DNA of 34,569 nucleotides, from the IMG/VR virus record IMGVR_UViG_3300042934_000872, positions 1 to 34,569 of that record, one strand, 5' to 3'. Position 1 is the first letter of the stretch. The number at the start of each line of letters is the position of its first letter. Under the pieces are notes generated by a model. That model did no database searches. It was not told where the DNA came from and saw only the letters and a list, made by a program, of their open reading frames with translations. Below, piece after piece: positions 15,853 through 22,425 of this stretch. Source of the DNA: a virus. The position numbers and the translations under genes were made by a program.

Positions 15853-15883
15853 TAAAAATAAAAAGGTTGGTTATTCACCAACC
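15853..15883 (-). terminator. Rho-independent terminator of the leftward gene
   Basis: On the minus strand GGTTGGT (15883-15877), loop GAATA and ACCAACC (15871-15865) are followed by CTTTTTATTTTTATT. The stop codon of the leftward gene lies in the hairpin. On the plus strand the hairpin has no U-tract. Confidence 0.85.
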
Positions 15884-16230
15884 CGAATTTCATAATAGCT
15901 CTTAGGAATTATAGCTTTATTGTCGATCTTTAAAACTTTTGCATTATTATACGAGGTGAGATTCTCGGTTAGATATTTTAGATATAATAAATCAATATCA
16001 TCATTAGTACATTCTACAAGAGTGTTGCGGCTTGTAATTGAAGCAAGGGAAACTAACTTTTGAAGCCTTTCATTTTCTTTTCTAAGGTCTATTATTTCAG
16101 ATTTTAGATTTTCAACTTCAACAGTTTCGATAGACACAACACTTAATTTAGGTTCAGATTTTGGTTTTTTATTATATTTCCTCTTAGGACTTTCAATGGT
16201 TGGTTGTTCAGCTACGCTTACTTTTTTCAT
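15871..16230 (-). CDS. Lone leftward gene: basic, coiled-coil protein, candidate regulator
   Basis: This encodes 119 residues. The start ATG follows GGAGG on the minus strand. Residues 15-30 are basic and Pro-rich (PKRKYNKKPKSEPK, AT-hook-like in composition only). Residues 38-62 form a leucine-zipper-like helix (VENLKSEIIDLRKENERLQKLV). The C-terminal half is mixed alpha/beta with no known motif. No helix-turn-helix is evident. It is the only leftward gene within 25 kb of rightward genes and has its own terminator. It faces a strong promoter whose transcript would be antisense to it. This suggests a regulatory role, but the sequence does not prove DNA binding. Confidence 0.7.
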   Translation of the reverse strand: MKKVSVAEQPTIESPKRKYNKKPKSEPKLSVVSIETVEVENLKSEIIDLRKENERLQKLVSLASITSRNTLVECTNDDIDLLYLKYLTENLTSYNNAKVLKIDNKAIIPKSYYEIRVGE

Positions 16231-16244
16231 GATAATAACCTCCG

Positions 16245-16258
16245 TATTATTAATAATA
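16245..16258. promoter_or_regulatory. 14-bp perfect palindrome upstream of the leftward gene
   Basis: TATTATTAATAATA is self-complementary and lies just outside the ribosome binding site of the leftward gene. It could be an operator or part of a leftward promoter. In such AT-rich DNA it could also be chance. Confidence 0.25.
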
Positions 16259-16341
16259 TAGATTATTCCTAATATATGGAAAATTATTCATGTTTATATA
16301 AATAATTAATTAAAATCTGAATTTTATGGGCAGGTAGGTAT

Positions 16342-16623
16342 ATGAAACATTGTAACAGATGTGGACTTTGCTGTGAATTGGAATTATGTAGCAAAGGGAG
16401 AAGAAAAGATAAAAAGATTAAAGGTAATTGCCAATTTTTAATAAGAAACGATGATGGAACTACTTCATGTAAATTAATACTTGAAGGTAAAATGCCTTCG
16501 GGTGTTATTAATCTTAATGGAGGTTGTATAATTCAAGAAGATTATCCCAAAATGTATGAGTTCCAAATTGAGTATAGAAACAATTCGAATAAAAACGGGA
16601 TTTCATTCCCTGAAAGGAAGTAA
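16342..16623 (+). CDS. Cys-cluster protein (YkgJ-like CxxCxxCC)
   Basis: This encodes 93 residues. The ATG follows GGGCAGGTAGGTAT, a moderate ribosome binding site. C4, C7, C10 and C11 form HCNRCGLCC at the N terminus, with further cysteines at 16, 29, 43 and 62. This matches the pattern of short zinc or iron-sulfur-binding proteins of the YkgJ/CxxCxxCC group, whose roles are mostly unknown. The ligand cannot be told from the sequence. It is first in the accessory rightward group, probably expressed from the 15733 promoter, and is followed after 2 bases by the next gene. Confidence 0.6.
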   Translation: MKHCNRCGLCCELELCSKGRRKDKKIKGNCQFLIRNDDGTTSCKLILEGKMPSGVINLNGGCIIQEDYPKMYEFQIEYRNNSNKNGISFPERK

Positions 16624-16625
16624 AT

Positions 16626-17042
16626 ATGATGATTCTTGAATGTTCGTCTAAAGGTGATAAGAGATTTTCTGCATTATATGCAAATATTACGGTGTTCGGA
16701 AGGAACACAAACATAGAAAGGCATTATCAAGGTTGTAAGAGATTTAATGACATGAATATCTCAAAAGCTAAAGGTAAAAAACCTGATTATATTGAGATAA
16801 ATGGAAAAAGCTTAGATGTACGATATTTAACTCCTTGGTACAAATTACTATGGGTTAAATATTTAGACAGAAATCCTGACCTTGTTGATTATGCTTCAGG
16901 TTTTGATGAGTTTCATGATATATTCAAAGGGAAAAATACAATTAATTGTCAAGCAGATGTTATAAGACAATATATAAAACAGGGAAGAGAATCCATTATT
17001 CAAGAATGTAAAGATTTAATTGACATACTAAAAAGTATTTAA
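16626..17042 (+). CDS. Conserved-looking phage protein with ECSSKGDKRFSA motif
   Basis: This encodes 138 residues, with an ATG at 16626 (or 16629) after GAAAGGAAG. The N terminus MMILECSSKGDKRFSALYA has a compact polar motif (SSKGDKRFS) that looks like a conserved active or binding site. The middle contains IERHYQGCKRF and DVRYLTPWYKLLWVKYLDRNPDLV, suggesting a globular alpha/beta domain. I recall similar openings in other phage proteins of unknown function but cannot name the family. It sits two genes before a DUF488 protein, and the pair may act on a shared nucleotide or nucleic-acid substrate. That is speculation from context. Confidence 0.65.
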   Translation: MMILECSSKGDKRFSALYANITVFGRNTNIERHYQGCKRFNDMNISKAKGKKPDYIEINGKSLDVRYLTPWYKLLWVKYLDRNPDLVDYASGFDEFHDIFKGKNTINCQADVIRQYIKQGRESIIQECKDLIDILKSI

Positions 17043-17061
17043 AACTTCTATTTCAAGTAAA

Positions 17062-17082
17062 AACTAAAATACTATAATATTA
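17062..17082 (+). promoter_or_regulatory. Recurrent 21-nt promoter-like element, copy 7
   Basis: AACTAAAATAC followed by TATAATATTA, with two deviations from the consensus. It is located 25 bases before the next start codon. Confidence 0.65.
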
Positions 17083-17107
17083 AACTGTAAATTGAGGAGA
17101 AGAAAAT

Positions 17108-17380
17108 ATGAATACACCAAAACTACTGAAATTAGATAATGTTGATATAAACACTTTATTGAAAATAGAAAAAATGATCAAAGATGCTATGGAGAGTGAT
17201 CATTTTCAGGATTACCCTATAGAAGAGCTTGATATAGTTTCATTAGACATATTAGCTGAATATGCAAATAAAAATAATATATTAGTAGCTTTGAAATCTG
17301 AACATAGCAATTATCATCAGGGTACAATAGTAGAATTATTGAATAAAAACTATTTGGATAAATTTTTAAAGCTAATTTAA
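17108..17380 (+). CDS. Small acidic protein of unknown function
   Basis: This encodes 90 residues, with an ATG after ATTGAGGAGAAGAAAAT. It is a helical, acidic protein with no cysteines and no recognisable motif. It is the first gene behind copy 7 of the recurrent promoter-like element, so it heads a small unit containing the DUF488 gene. Nothing more can be said of function. Confidence 0.65.
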   Translation: MNTPKLLKLDNVDINTLLKIEKMIKDAMESDHFQDYPIEELDIVSLDILAEYANKNNILVALKSEHSNYHQGTIVELLNKNYLDKFLKLI

Positions 17381-17407
17381 AAGAATCAAAATTGAAAGGA
17401 TAACATT

Positions 17408-17788
17408 ATGATATATACTACATATTTTGCAAACCTAAAAAAGCTGCCAGACAGTATTGTTCCTATATCAATATGTGGTAAAGCTCCAGATTGGTATAAA
17501 GGACTACAATATAAAAAGTTAGCACCTAAGTATGGTTTCTTTATGGAATGGAAAAAGAATCATGATAACAATTATTACATAAAACATTTTAACGAAGAAG
17601 TATTGAACACCTTAAATTCCAGAGAAGTAATTTTAGATTTATTGAGCATGACTGGTAATATTAAAGGATTAAATTATTTACCGCATATAGCTTTGGTATG
17701 CTATGAAAAACCAACTGACTTCTGTCATAGACATTTGGTTGCGGAATGGCTTAGAAATGACGGATATGATGTAAAAGAGTGGCGATAA
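17408..17788 (+). CDS. DUF488-family protein
   Basis: This encodes 126 residues, with an ATG after TTGAAAGGATAACATT. The C-terminal half carries the DUF488 signature ALVCYEKPTDFCHRHLVAEWL, with C98, C106, H107, R108 and H109 as likely functional residues. The N-terminal YTTYFANLKKLP replaces the common 'TIGHS' opening of the family. DUF488 proteins are widespread in bacteria and phages, and their reaction is not established to my knowledge. The Cys-His-Arg-His cluster suggests catalysis or metal or phosphate binding. The family call is good. The role is unknown. Confidence 0.82.
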   Translation: MIYTTYFANLKKLPDSIVPISICGKAPDWYKGLQYKKLAPKYGFFMEWKKNHDNNYYIKHFNEEVLNTLNSREVILDLLSMTGNIKGLNYLPHIALVCYEKPTDFCHRHLVAEWLRNDGYDVKEWR

Positions 17789-17812
17789 AATATTTGTTTT
17801 AAAGGTAATATT

Positions 17813-18139
17813 ATGGAAAATAATAAAAATGTTATACAAGTTTTAAATGAAATAAAGAATATAAATAATATGATAGATATTAGAGAAATATTACTCAAGA
17901 ATTTCTTGTATAGGATTAACGTTAGACAAATAGGTTGTTGCTGTGTAAAACTTTATGATTGCACTAATGACTTATCAGAAATAAAAGAGTTCTATAATAA
18001 CATTGATAAGTCAAAATATGAGATATATTTCTATATTAATTTTAACAATGAGTGGCTAGAATTTCCAAATAAAAGGGATGAAAAAATGATTAATTTTATT
18101 GATGATATTTTAGACGGGAAGGGATTATGTTACATATAA
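17813..18139 (+). CDS. Unknown small protein
   Basis: This encodes 108 residues. The ATG follows TTTTAAAGGTAATATT. The N-terminal helix is Asn/Ile-rich, and a CCC triplet (GCCCVKLYDC at about residues 41-50) stands out. The C terminus is acidic. No family is recognised. It overlaps the next small ORF by 13 bases and so appears to be coupled to it. Confidence 0.6.
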   Translation: MENNKNVIQVLNEIKNINNMIDIREILLKNFLYRINVRQIGCCCVKLYDCTNDLSEIKEFYNNIDKSKYEIYFYINFNNEWLEFPNKRDEKMINFIDDILDGKGLCYI

Positions 18140-18285
18140 TTTTAAAAGAAACAGGTGAAAAGAAACCAGTAAATAATTATGTAAGAATTGATTTAACTGA
18201 TGATGAAATAAAAATAATAATAAGTGGCAAAGCTATTCAAACACAAATTCCTTGGTTATCCATAGGAAGAAAAATCAGCACATAA
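18127..18285 (+). CDS. Small ORF overlapping its upstream neighbour
   Basis: This 52-residue frame starts at the ATG at 18127 after GGGAAGGGATT, a strong ribosome binding site inside the upstream gene. It starts with MLHIILKETGEKK and ends with IGRKIST. The middle (NYVRIDLTDDEIKIIISG) has a beta-strand and helix pattern. No family is recognised. The overlap and RBS support a real coupled gene, though length alone is weak evidence. Confidence 0.55.
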   Translation: MLHIILKETGEKKPVNNYVRIDLTDDEIKIIISGKAIQTQIPWLSIGRKIST

Positions 18286-18319
18286 AAGAGTAGTTTTAAT
18301 TGAACAGAAAAGGATAAGC

Positions 18320-18511
18320 ATGTACATAGTTAAAAGTAAATTGGAAAATTATTATGTTAAAATCAATAGTAATGGGTTGTTTTGGGTTAATAAAATTAAT
18401 GCAACACGATTTAGGTTTAAAATCATTACATTTTTAATACTAAAAATCAATAAAACTATTAGACGATATAATAAATCAAGGGATTATAAATGGATAATAG
18501 AAAAAATATAA
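18320..18511 (+). CDS. Small basic protein, unknown
   Basis: This encodes 63 residues, with an ATG after AGAAAAGGATAAGC. It is strongly basic (many Lys/Arg/Asn), with one hydrophobic stretch near residues 33-43 (FKIITFLILKI) that is short for a membrane segment. There is no motif. It could be a small nucleic-acid or membrane-surface binder. Confidence that it is expressed is moderate. Confidence 0.5.
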   Translation: MYIVKSKLENYYVKINSNGLFWVNKINATRFRFKIITFLILKINKTIRRYNKSRDYKWIIEKI

Positions 18512-18561
18512 GTATAGATCAGCACTTAAAAATCTAATTTTAAAGGAATTAAAAATATTTA

Positions 18562-18582
18562 AACTACAATATTATAATATAA
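18562..18582 (+). promoter_or_regulatory. Recurrent 21-nt promoter-like element, copy 8
   Basis: AACTACAATAT followed by TATAATATAA, a perfect consensus copy 46 bases before the HicA-like start. The leader downstream contains a small AAGTG-TTG-CACTT hairpin. Confidence 0.75.
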
Positions 18583-18628
18583 AAAAAGTGTTGCACTTGA
18601 ATCATTTTAAAGGAAGGAGGAGTATTTA

Positions 18629-18835
18629 ATGAGAATGAAAGGATTTACACCAAAAGAATTTGCAGATTTACTTATTGCAAATGGATGGAAATATAGTCAT
18701 CATTCAAGTAATCATTATAACTACTGCAAAGATGGATGCACTAAAATTATGACTGTTAATTTTCATTTCAAGAAAGAAATGTCGCGCCCACTATGTAAGC
18801 GGCTGCTTAAAGAAGCTGGAATAAATATTATTTAA
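18629..18835 (+). CDS. Orphan HicA-like mRNA interferase fold
   Basis: This encodes 68 residues, with an ATG after AAGGAAGGAGGAGTATTTA, the strongest ribosome binding site in this region. The pattern 'GFTPKEFADLLIANGWKY...SSNHYNY...SRPLCKRLLKEAGI' matches the HicA (YcfA) double-stranded-RNA-binding-like fold, with H29 at the catalytic position. HicA toxins cleave mRNA and are normally neutralised by HicB encoded next to them. No HicB-like gene is visible on either side, so it is an orphan. It may be a host-takeover RNase, a decoy or a tamed RNA-binding protein. The Cys33 and Cys37 insertion in the hairpin is unusual. Confidence 0.72.
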   Translation: MRMKGFTPKEFADLLIANGWKYSHHSSNHYNYCKDGCTKIMTVNFHFKKEMSRPLCKRLLKEAGINII

Positions 18836-18848
18836 GGATGCTATTTTT

Positions 18849-19046
18849 ATGAGTCATTATTTACAACAAAAGAAATATAATTCTGAAGAAATTCAAGAGC
18901 AATATTTCGATATTCAAACAGAAACACTTTGGATAATTACAAAATCATATGGTAATTGGACTCTTTACAATTATACAAAAAATAAAATGATTAAATCTGC
19001 TAATGAAGTACCTATTTTACATAAGAAAATACCGAATTATTTCTGA
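18849..19046 (+). CDS. Small protein of unknown function
   Basis: This encodes 65 residues. The ATG lies 13 bases after the HicA-like stop, preceded by AAGGATGC. It is polar and aromatic-rich (Tyr/Trp), with a probable small beta-sheet (TLWIITKSYGNWTLYNY). It does not resemble HicB, whose N-terminal fold and ribbon-helix-helix are absent. Because of its position right after a toxin-like gene, it is the only neighbour that could act as a non-canonical antitoxin. This is speculation. Confidence 0.55.
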   Translation: MSHYLQQKKYNSEEIQEQYFDIQTETLWIITKSYGNWTLYNYTKNKMIKSANEVPILHKKIPNYF

Positions 19047-19060
19047 AAGGTGGTGAAGCA

Positions 19061-19357
19061 GTGGAGATAGTCGAAGTAAGAGAAATTTTAGAATCGCTAA
19101 AAGAATCATCTGATGCAGAAAATGCTATTGAAGTAATTAAAGGATTAATATCTTCTGTTAGAGCATGTAATATATCGCAAGTAATAAATTCTCTAAATAA
19201 TTCTTTAGCAGATTTTGCATTAGAAAATCAAAGATGCCCTGATTGCAATATGGAATTAATGGTTAATGAGTGGCAGGAACAAAGACCATATGGAGACACA
19301 TATGCCTTAGAAACCATGAATGGATTAAAGTGTCCTGATTGTTTCAAAACATATTAG
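19061..19357 (+). CDS. Small zinc-ribbon protein
   Basis: This encodes 98 residues. The GTG start follows AAAGGTGGTGAAGCA, a good ribosome binding site. The N-terminal 55 residues are helical. The C-terminal part has two C-x2-C knuckles (RCPDCNMEL and KCPDCFKTY) about 30 residues apart, forming a zinc ribbon. No enzymatic motif is seen. Such proteins commonly bind nucleic acid or a partner protein, and which applies here is unknown. Confidence 0.65.
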   Translation: MEIVEVREILESLKESSDAENAIEVIKGLISSVRACNISQVINSLNNSLADFALENQRCPDCNMELMVNEWQEQRPYGDTYALETMNGLKCPDCFKTY

Positions 19358-19414
19358 TTAAAGTAAAAAAACATAGAGAAGGGAGTAGAGTAGTAAAATA
19401 GCCGACATAGAAAA

Positions 19415-19687
19415 ATGCCCACAATTCAACAACAACTGTACAAACGAAAGAAGGTGACAGAGACGTGCAACTATGAAAAATACATTAACGAGCAAATTGA
19501 TAAAGAATTGTCTGTCCGAAGAGCTTATAAACAGGAAATAAAATTACAGTTTCAAATGCTAATTGACAATTATTTCTATGATGCTGTTAATCAATTTATT
19601 GATGAAGGAAATGAATATACTTCAGATCATAGTAGGTTTGCTCAATATTTAATGATTGGTTTGAAAAAGAGAATAGATAATACATAA
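19415..19687 (+). CDS. Unknown small helical protein, start uncertain
   Basis: This encodes 90 residues from the ATG at 19415, which has no good ribosome binding site. An in-frame GTG at 19454 with weak AAAG upstream would give 77 residues. The region from CNYEKYINEQIDKEL onward is helical and charged and looks like genuine coding sequence. No motif is recognised. It is followed after 17 bases by the glutaredoxin-like gene. The frame is probably real, but the N terminus is not settled. Confidence 0.5.
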   Translation: MPTIQQQLYKRKKVTETCNYEKYINEQIDKELSVRRAYKQEIKLQFQMLIDNYFYDAVNQFIDEGNEYTSDHSRFAQYLMIGLKKRIDNT

Positions 19688-19704
19688 GGAAGAAGGAATA
19701 ATTA

Positions 19705-19929
19705 TTGATAACTATACTGTACAGTACAAATTGTCCGCAATGTAAAGTTTTAAAATCAAAATTAGATGAAAGTAATATTGAATATGAAGTATGCTCTGAT
19801 ACTAATTTAATGTTATCCAAGGGTCTAAAATCAGTACCAATGTTAGAAGTCAGTGGAAGAATTATGAATCTTAGTGAATCAGTAAAATGGATAAATTCAA
19901 TAAACACCACACTCCAAGAAGGGAATTAA
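19705..19929 (+). CDS. Glutaredoxin/NrdH-like redox protein
   Basis: This encodes 74 residues. The TTG start follows AAGGAAGAAGGAATAAT. The fold begins with a strand and the redox motif C10-P-Q-C13 (ILYSTNCPQCKVLK), followed by a helix. A later 'KSVPMLEV' with cis-Pro (SVP) completes a thioredoxin-fold signature. It would reduce disulfides and is placed directly before the ribonucleotide reductase gene, 3 bases apart. NrdH proteins serve aerobic reductases, while NrdD usually takes electrons from formate or, in some classes, from thioredoxin. This pairing suggests a thioredoxin-dependent NrdD. Confidence 0.85.
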   Translation: MITILYSTNCPQCKVLKSKLDESNIEYEVCSDTNLMLSKGLKSVPMLEVSGRIMNLSESVKWINSINTTLQEGN

Positions 19930-19932
19930 TAC

Positions 19933-21753
19933 ATGCTAAACAACTATCAAAAGTATCTTAATTTTATTGAAAAATATAAAAAGGCAATAAATGCATCATC
20001 TGGAAGTGAAGTTGACTCAAATGCAAATGTTGAACATAAGAATGTAACTACACTTACAGGCGAATTATATAAAAAAGAAGCTATTGGAACAAATAGACTT
20101 ATGATGGTTAATAAAATTACTGAATTATTTGGTGAGGATTTAGCCATTGAATACATAAGACAACTAGAAACACATGAATTGTACCGTCACGATGAAACAA
20201 ATCCGTTGTTACCATATTGTGTAAGCATTACAATGTATCCATTTTTATTTAATGGTTTAGAATCTATTGGAGGGATATCGGCAGCACCCAAAAATCTTCA
20301 TTCATTTGCAGGTGCTTTCATTAATCTAGTATTTGCCGTAGCTTCACAATTTGCTGGAGCGGTATCAACACCTGAATTTCTAACATATTTGGACTATTTT
20401 ATTAGGAAAGAATATGGAGATGAATATTTTCTTGATGTTGATAAAATTGTCACAGTTTCAAGTAATCCAAAAACTATGAAAGATGAAATAGAATCTATTT
20501 TTCAACAAGTAGTATACTCATTAAATCAACCTGCGGCAGCAAGAAATTTTCAAAGTGTTTTTTGGAATATAGCTTATTTTGATAGACCTTATTTTGAAGG
20601 TATATTTGATAACTTTGTTTTTCCAGATGGTACAACACCAATTTGGAATAGTATAAATTGGTTGCAAAAGGCTTTCATGAACTGGCTAAATGACGAAAGA
20701 TTAAAGAAGGTAATTACATTCCCTGTTGAAACAGTTAATTTGCTCGACGATGGTATTGATTATGTTGATAAAGAATGGAAAAATCATGTTGCGATAATGT
20801 ATGAAAGAGGACATTCCTTCTTTACATATAGAAGTAATAGTGTCGATTCATTAAGCTCATGCTGTCGCTTAAAAAATGAAATATCAGACAATACATTTTC
20901 ATTTACATTAGGTGCAGGAGGCGTATCTACTGGTAGTAAAGGTGTAATTACAATAAATATTAATAGACTTGTACAAAACTGCAAAAAGAATAATTGGAAT
21001 ATTTCAGATGCCATTCGTAATCAAGTACAAAAGATTCATAAATACTTATATGCTTACAATGAAATTGTGAAGAGCAATTATGAATCAAAGTTATTGCCTG
21101 TATATGATGCTGGCTACATATCATTAGAAAAACAGTATTTAACTATTGGTATTAACGGATTTGTTGAAGGAGCTGAATTTTTAGAGATAAATATTTCACC
21201 CAATGAAGAATACTTTGTTTATGGTGAAAACGTTTTGAAACCTATATACGAAGAAAATAAAAAGGCAAAAACAAATGAAGTAATGTTTAATACTGAATTC
21301 GTTCCTGCTGAGAATCTTGGAGTAAAGAATGCAAATTGGGATAAAAAAGATGGGTATTTTGTTCCTAGAAATTGCTACAATAGCTACTTTTATATTGTTG
21401 AAGATGCGAACACAAATCTTCTAGATAAATTTATTCTTCATGGTGAAAGATTAACTAAATATCTGGACGGTGGTTCGGCATTACATGGAAATTTAGATGA
21501 ACATTTATCAAAAGAACAATACTTGAAAATATTGGAAGATGCAATTAAAACAGGTTGTTCATATTTCACATTTAATATCCCTAATACAATTTGTAATAAG
21601 TGCGGTTTTATAAGCAAACATCATCTATCAAGTTGTGAAAAATGTGGAAGTAATGATGTTGATTATATCACACGTATTATAGGATATTTAAAAAGATTAT
21701 CAAGATTTTCTGAAGATAGACAATCTGAAGCAAAGAAGAGATTTTATGAATAA
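19933..21753 (+). CDS. nrdD: Anaerobic ribonucleoside-triphosphate reductase
   Basis: This encodes 606 residues, with an ATG after AAGAAGGGAATTAATAC. It has the length of the T4 enzyme and lacks the N-terminal ATP-cone of bacterial NrdD. The active-site cysteine is likely C310 or C311 in SLSSCCRLKNE. A C-terminal zinc ribbon (CNKCGF...SCEKCGS) precedes the glycyl-radical loop with Gly584 in RIIGYL. It converts NTPs to dNTPs anaerobically after activation by NrdG, encoded next with an 8-base overlap. The lack of the ATP-cone implies loss of dATP feedback, which would let the phage keep dNTP synthesis on. Its presence indicates an anaerobic host. Confidence 0.95.
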   Translation: MLNNYQKYLNFIEKYKKAINASSGSEVDSNANVEHKNVTTLTGELYKKEAIGTNRLMMVNKITELFGEDLAIEYIRQLETHELYRHDETNPLLPYCVSITMYPFLFNGLESIGGISAAPKNLHSFAGAFINLVFAVASQFAGAVSTPEFLTYLDYFIRKEYGDEYFLDVDKIVTVSSNPKTMKDEIESIFQQVVYSLNQPAAARNFQSVFWNIAYFDRPYFEGIFDNFVFPDGTTPIWNSINWLQKAFMNWLNDERLKKVITFPVETVNLLDDGIDYVDKEWKNHVAIMYERGHSFFTYRSNSVDSLSSCCRLKNEISDNTFSFTLGAGGVSTGSKGVITININRLVQNCKKNNWNISDAIRNQVQKIHKYLYAYNEIVKSNYESKLLPVYDAGYISLEKQYLTIGINGFVEGAEFLEINISPNEEYFVYGENVLKPIYEENKKAKTNEVMFNTEFVPAENLGVKNANWDKKDGYFVPRNCYNSYFYIVEDANTNLLDKFILHGERLTKYLDGGSALHGNLDEHLSKEQYLKILEDAIKTGCSYFTFNIPNTICNKCGFISKHHLSSCEKCGSNDVDYITRIIGYLKRLSRFSEDRQSEAKKRFYE

Positions 21754-22219
21754 TCAAAAACTAAAATATACAAATTATGATATTGTATTTCAAGAAGTTC
21801 CAGACGAAATATCACTAGCAATTAATATAAGTGGCTGCCCTCATAAGTGTGAGGGTTGTCACAGTGCTTACCTATGGAATTACGAAGGGAATTATATTTC
21901 AGAGGATATTGATAAGATACTTAAAGAATACAAAAGCCTTATTACTTGTGTGTGTATGCTCGGTGGCGATCAAAATGTCGAAGAGTTAAATCAAATATTA
22001 TCAGATATTAAGAATAAATACTTTTTGAGAACATGTTTGTATAGTGGATTAGATTCAATCGATACTCTAAAAGAAACAATTCCATATCTTGATTATTTAA
22101 AGCTAGGAAGTTATCAGCATAAATTAGGTGGATTGCAATCTAAAAATACAAATCAAATATTCTATAAGATAATTAACAAAGAACTAATAGATATAACAAA
22201 TAAATTCAAGCTGAAATAG
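21746..22219 (+). CDS. nrdG: Anaerobic ribonucleotide reductase activase (radical SAM)
   Basis: This encodes 157 residues, overlapping the nrdD end by 8 bases. The radical-SAM cluster motif C31-x3-C35-x2-C38 (GCPHKCEGCHS) is intact. A 'MLGGDQNVEEL' segment is the SAM-contacting GGE-like loop, here with Asp instead of Glu. It generates the 5'-deoxyadenosyl radical that forms the glycyl radical in NrdD. The size is normal for NrdG. Translational coupling to nrdD is clear from the overlap. Confidence 0.93.
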   Translation: MNNQKLKYTNYDIVFQEVPDEISLAINISGCPHKCEGCHSAYLWNYEGNYISEDIDKILKEYKSLITCVCMLGGDQNVEELNQILSDIKNKYFLRTCLYSGLDSIDTLKETIPYLDYLKLGSYQHKLGGLQSKNTNQIFYKIINKELIDITNKFKLK

Positions 22220-22242
22220 TTTGATACATTAGTGAGGAACTT

Positions 22243-22422
22243 ATGAGAATTAAACTAAATACTGATAGTAAAAAGGTTGAAGAAATTAGAAAAGCAGTTG
22301 AAGAAAATAAAGGTTATTGCCCTTGTAAAATTGAGAGAGTTATAAACAACTACTGCCCCTGTCGTGATTTCAGATATAAATTAGAATGCTGTTGTGATCT
22401 TTATATTAAAGTGGAGGATTAA
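22243..22422 (+). CDS. Mini ferredoxin-thioredoxin reductase-like Cys protein
   Basis: This 59-residue protein starts at the ATG at 22243 after GTGAGGAACTT. Seven cysteines lie in the pattern YC26-P-C28, YC38-P-C40 and EC49-C50-C51-DLY. This CPC-CPC-CxC layout, followed by an LY strand, is the signature of the catalytic beta chain of ferredoxin-thioredoxin reductase. There, four cysteines bind a 4Fe-4S cluster and a pair forms the redox disulfide. The gap between the two CPC motifs is 9 residues, shorter than the 16 of the plant enzyme, and the protein is about half its size. Located between nrdG and dUTPase, it may feed electrons to the glutaredoxin-like protein and NrdD. The role is inferred. 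Confidence 0.75.
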   Translation: MRIKLNTDSKKVEEIRKAVEENKGYCPCKIERVINNYCPCRDFRYKLECCCDLYIKVED

Positions 22423-22425
22423 TAA

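Noticed and set aside
15762-15870. A small rightward ORF downstream of the 15733 promoter
   Set aside because: GGGGGAG at about 15815 looks like an RBS, but the only possible start (TTG at 15827) gives seven codons.
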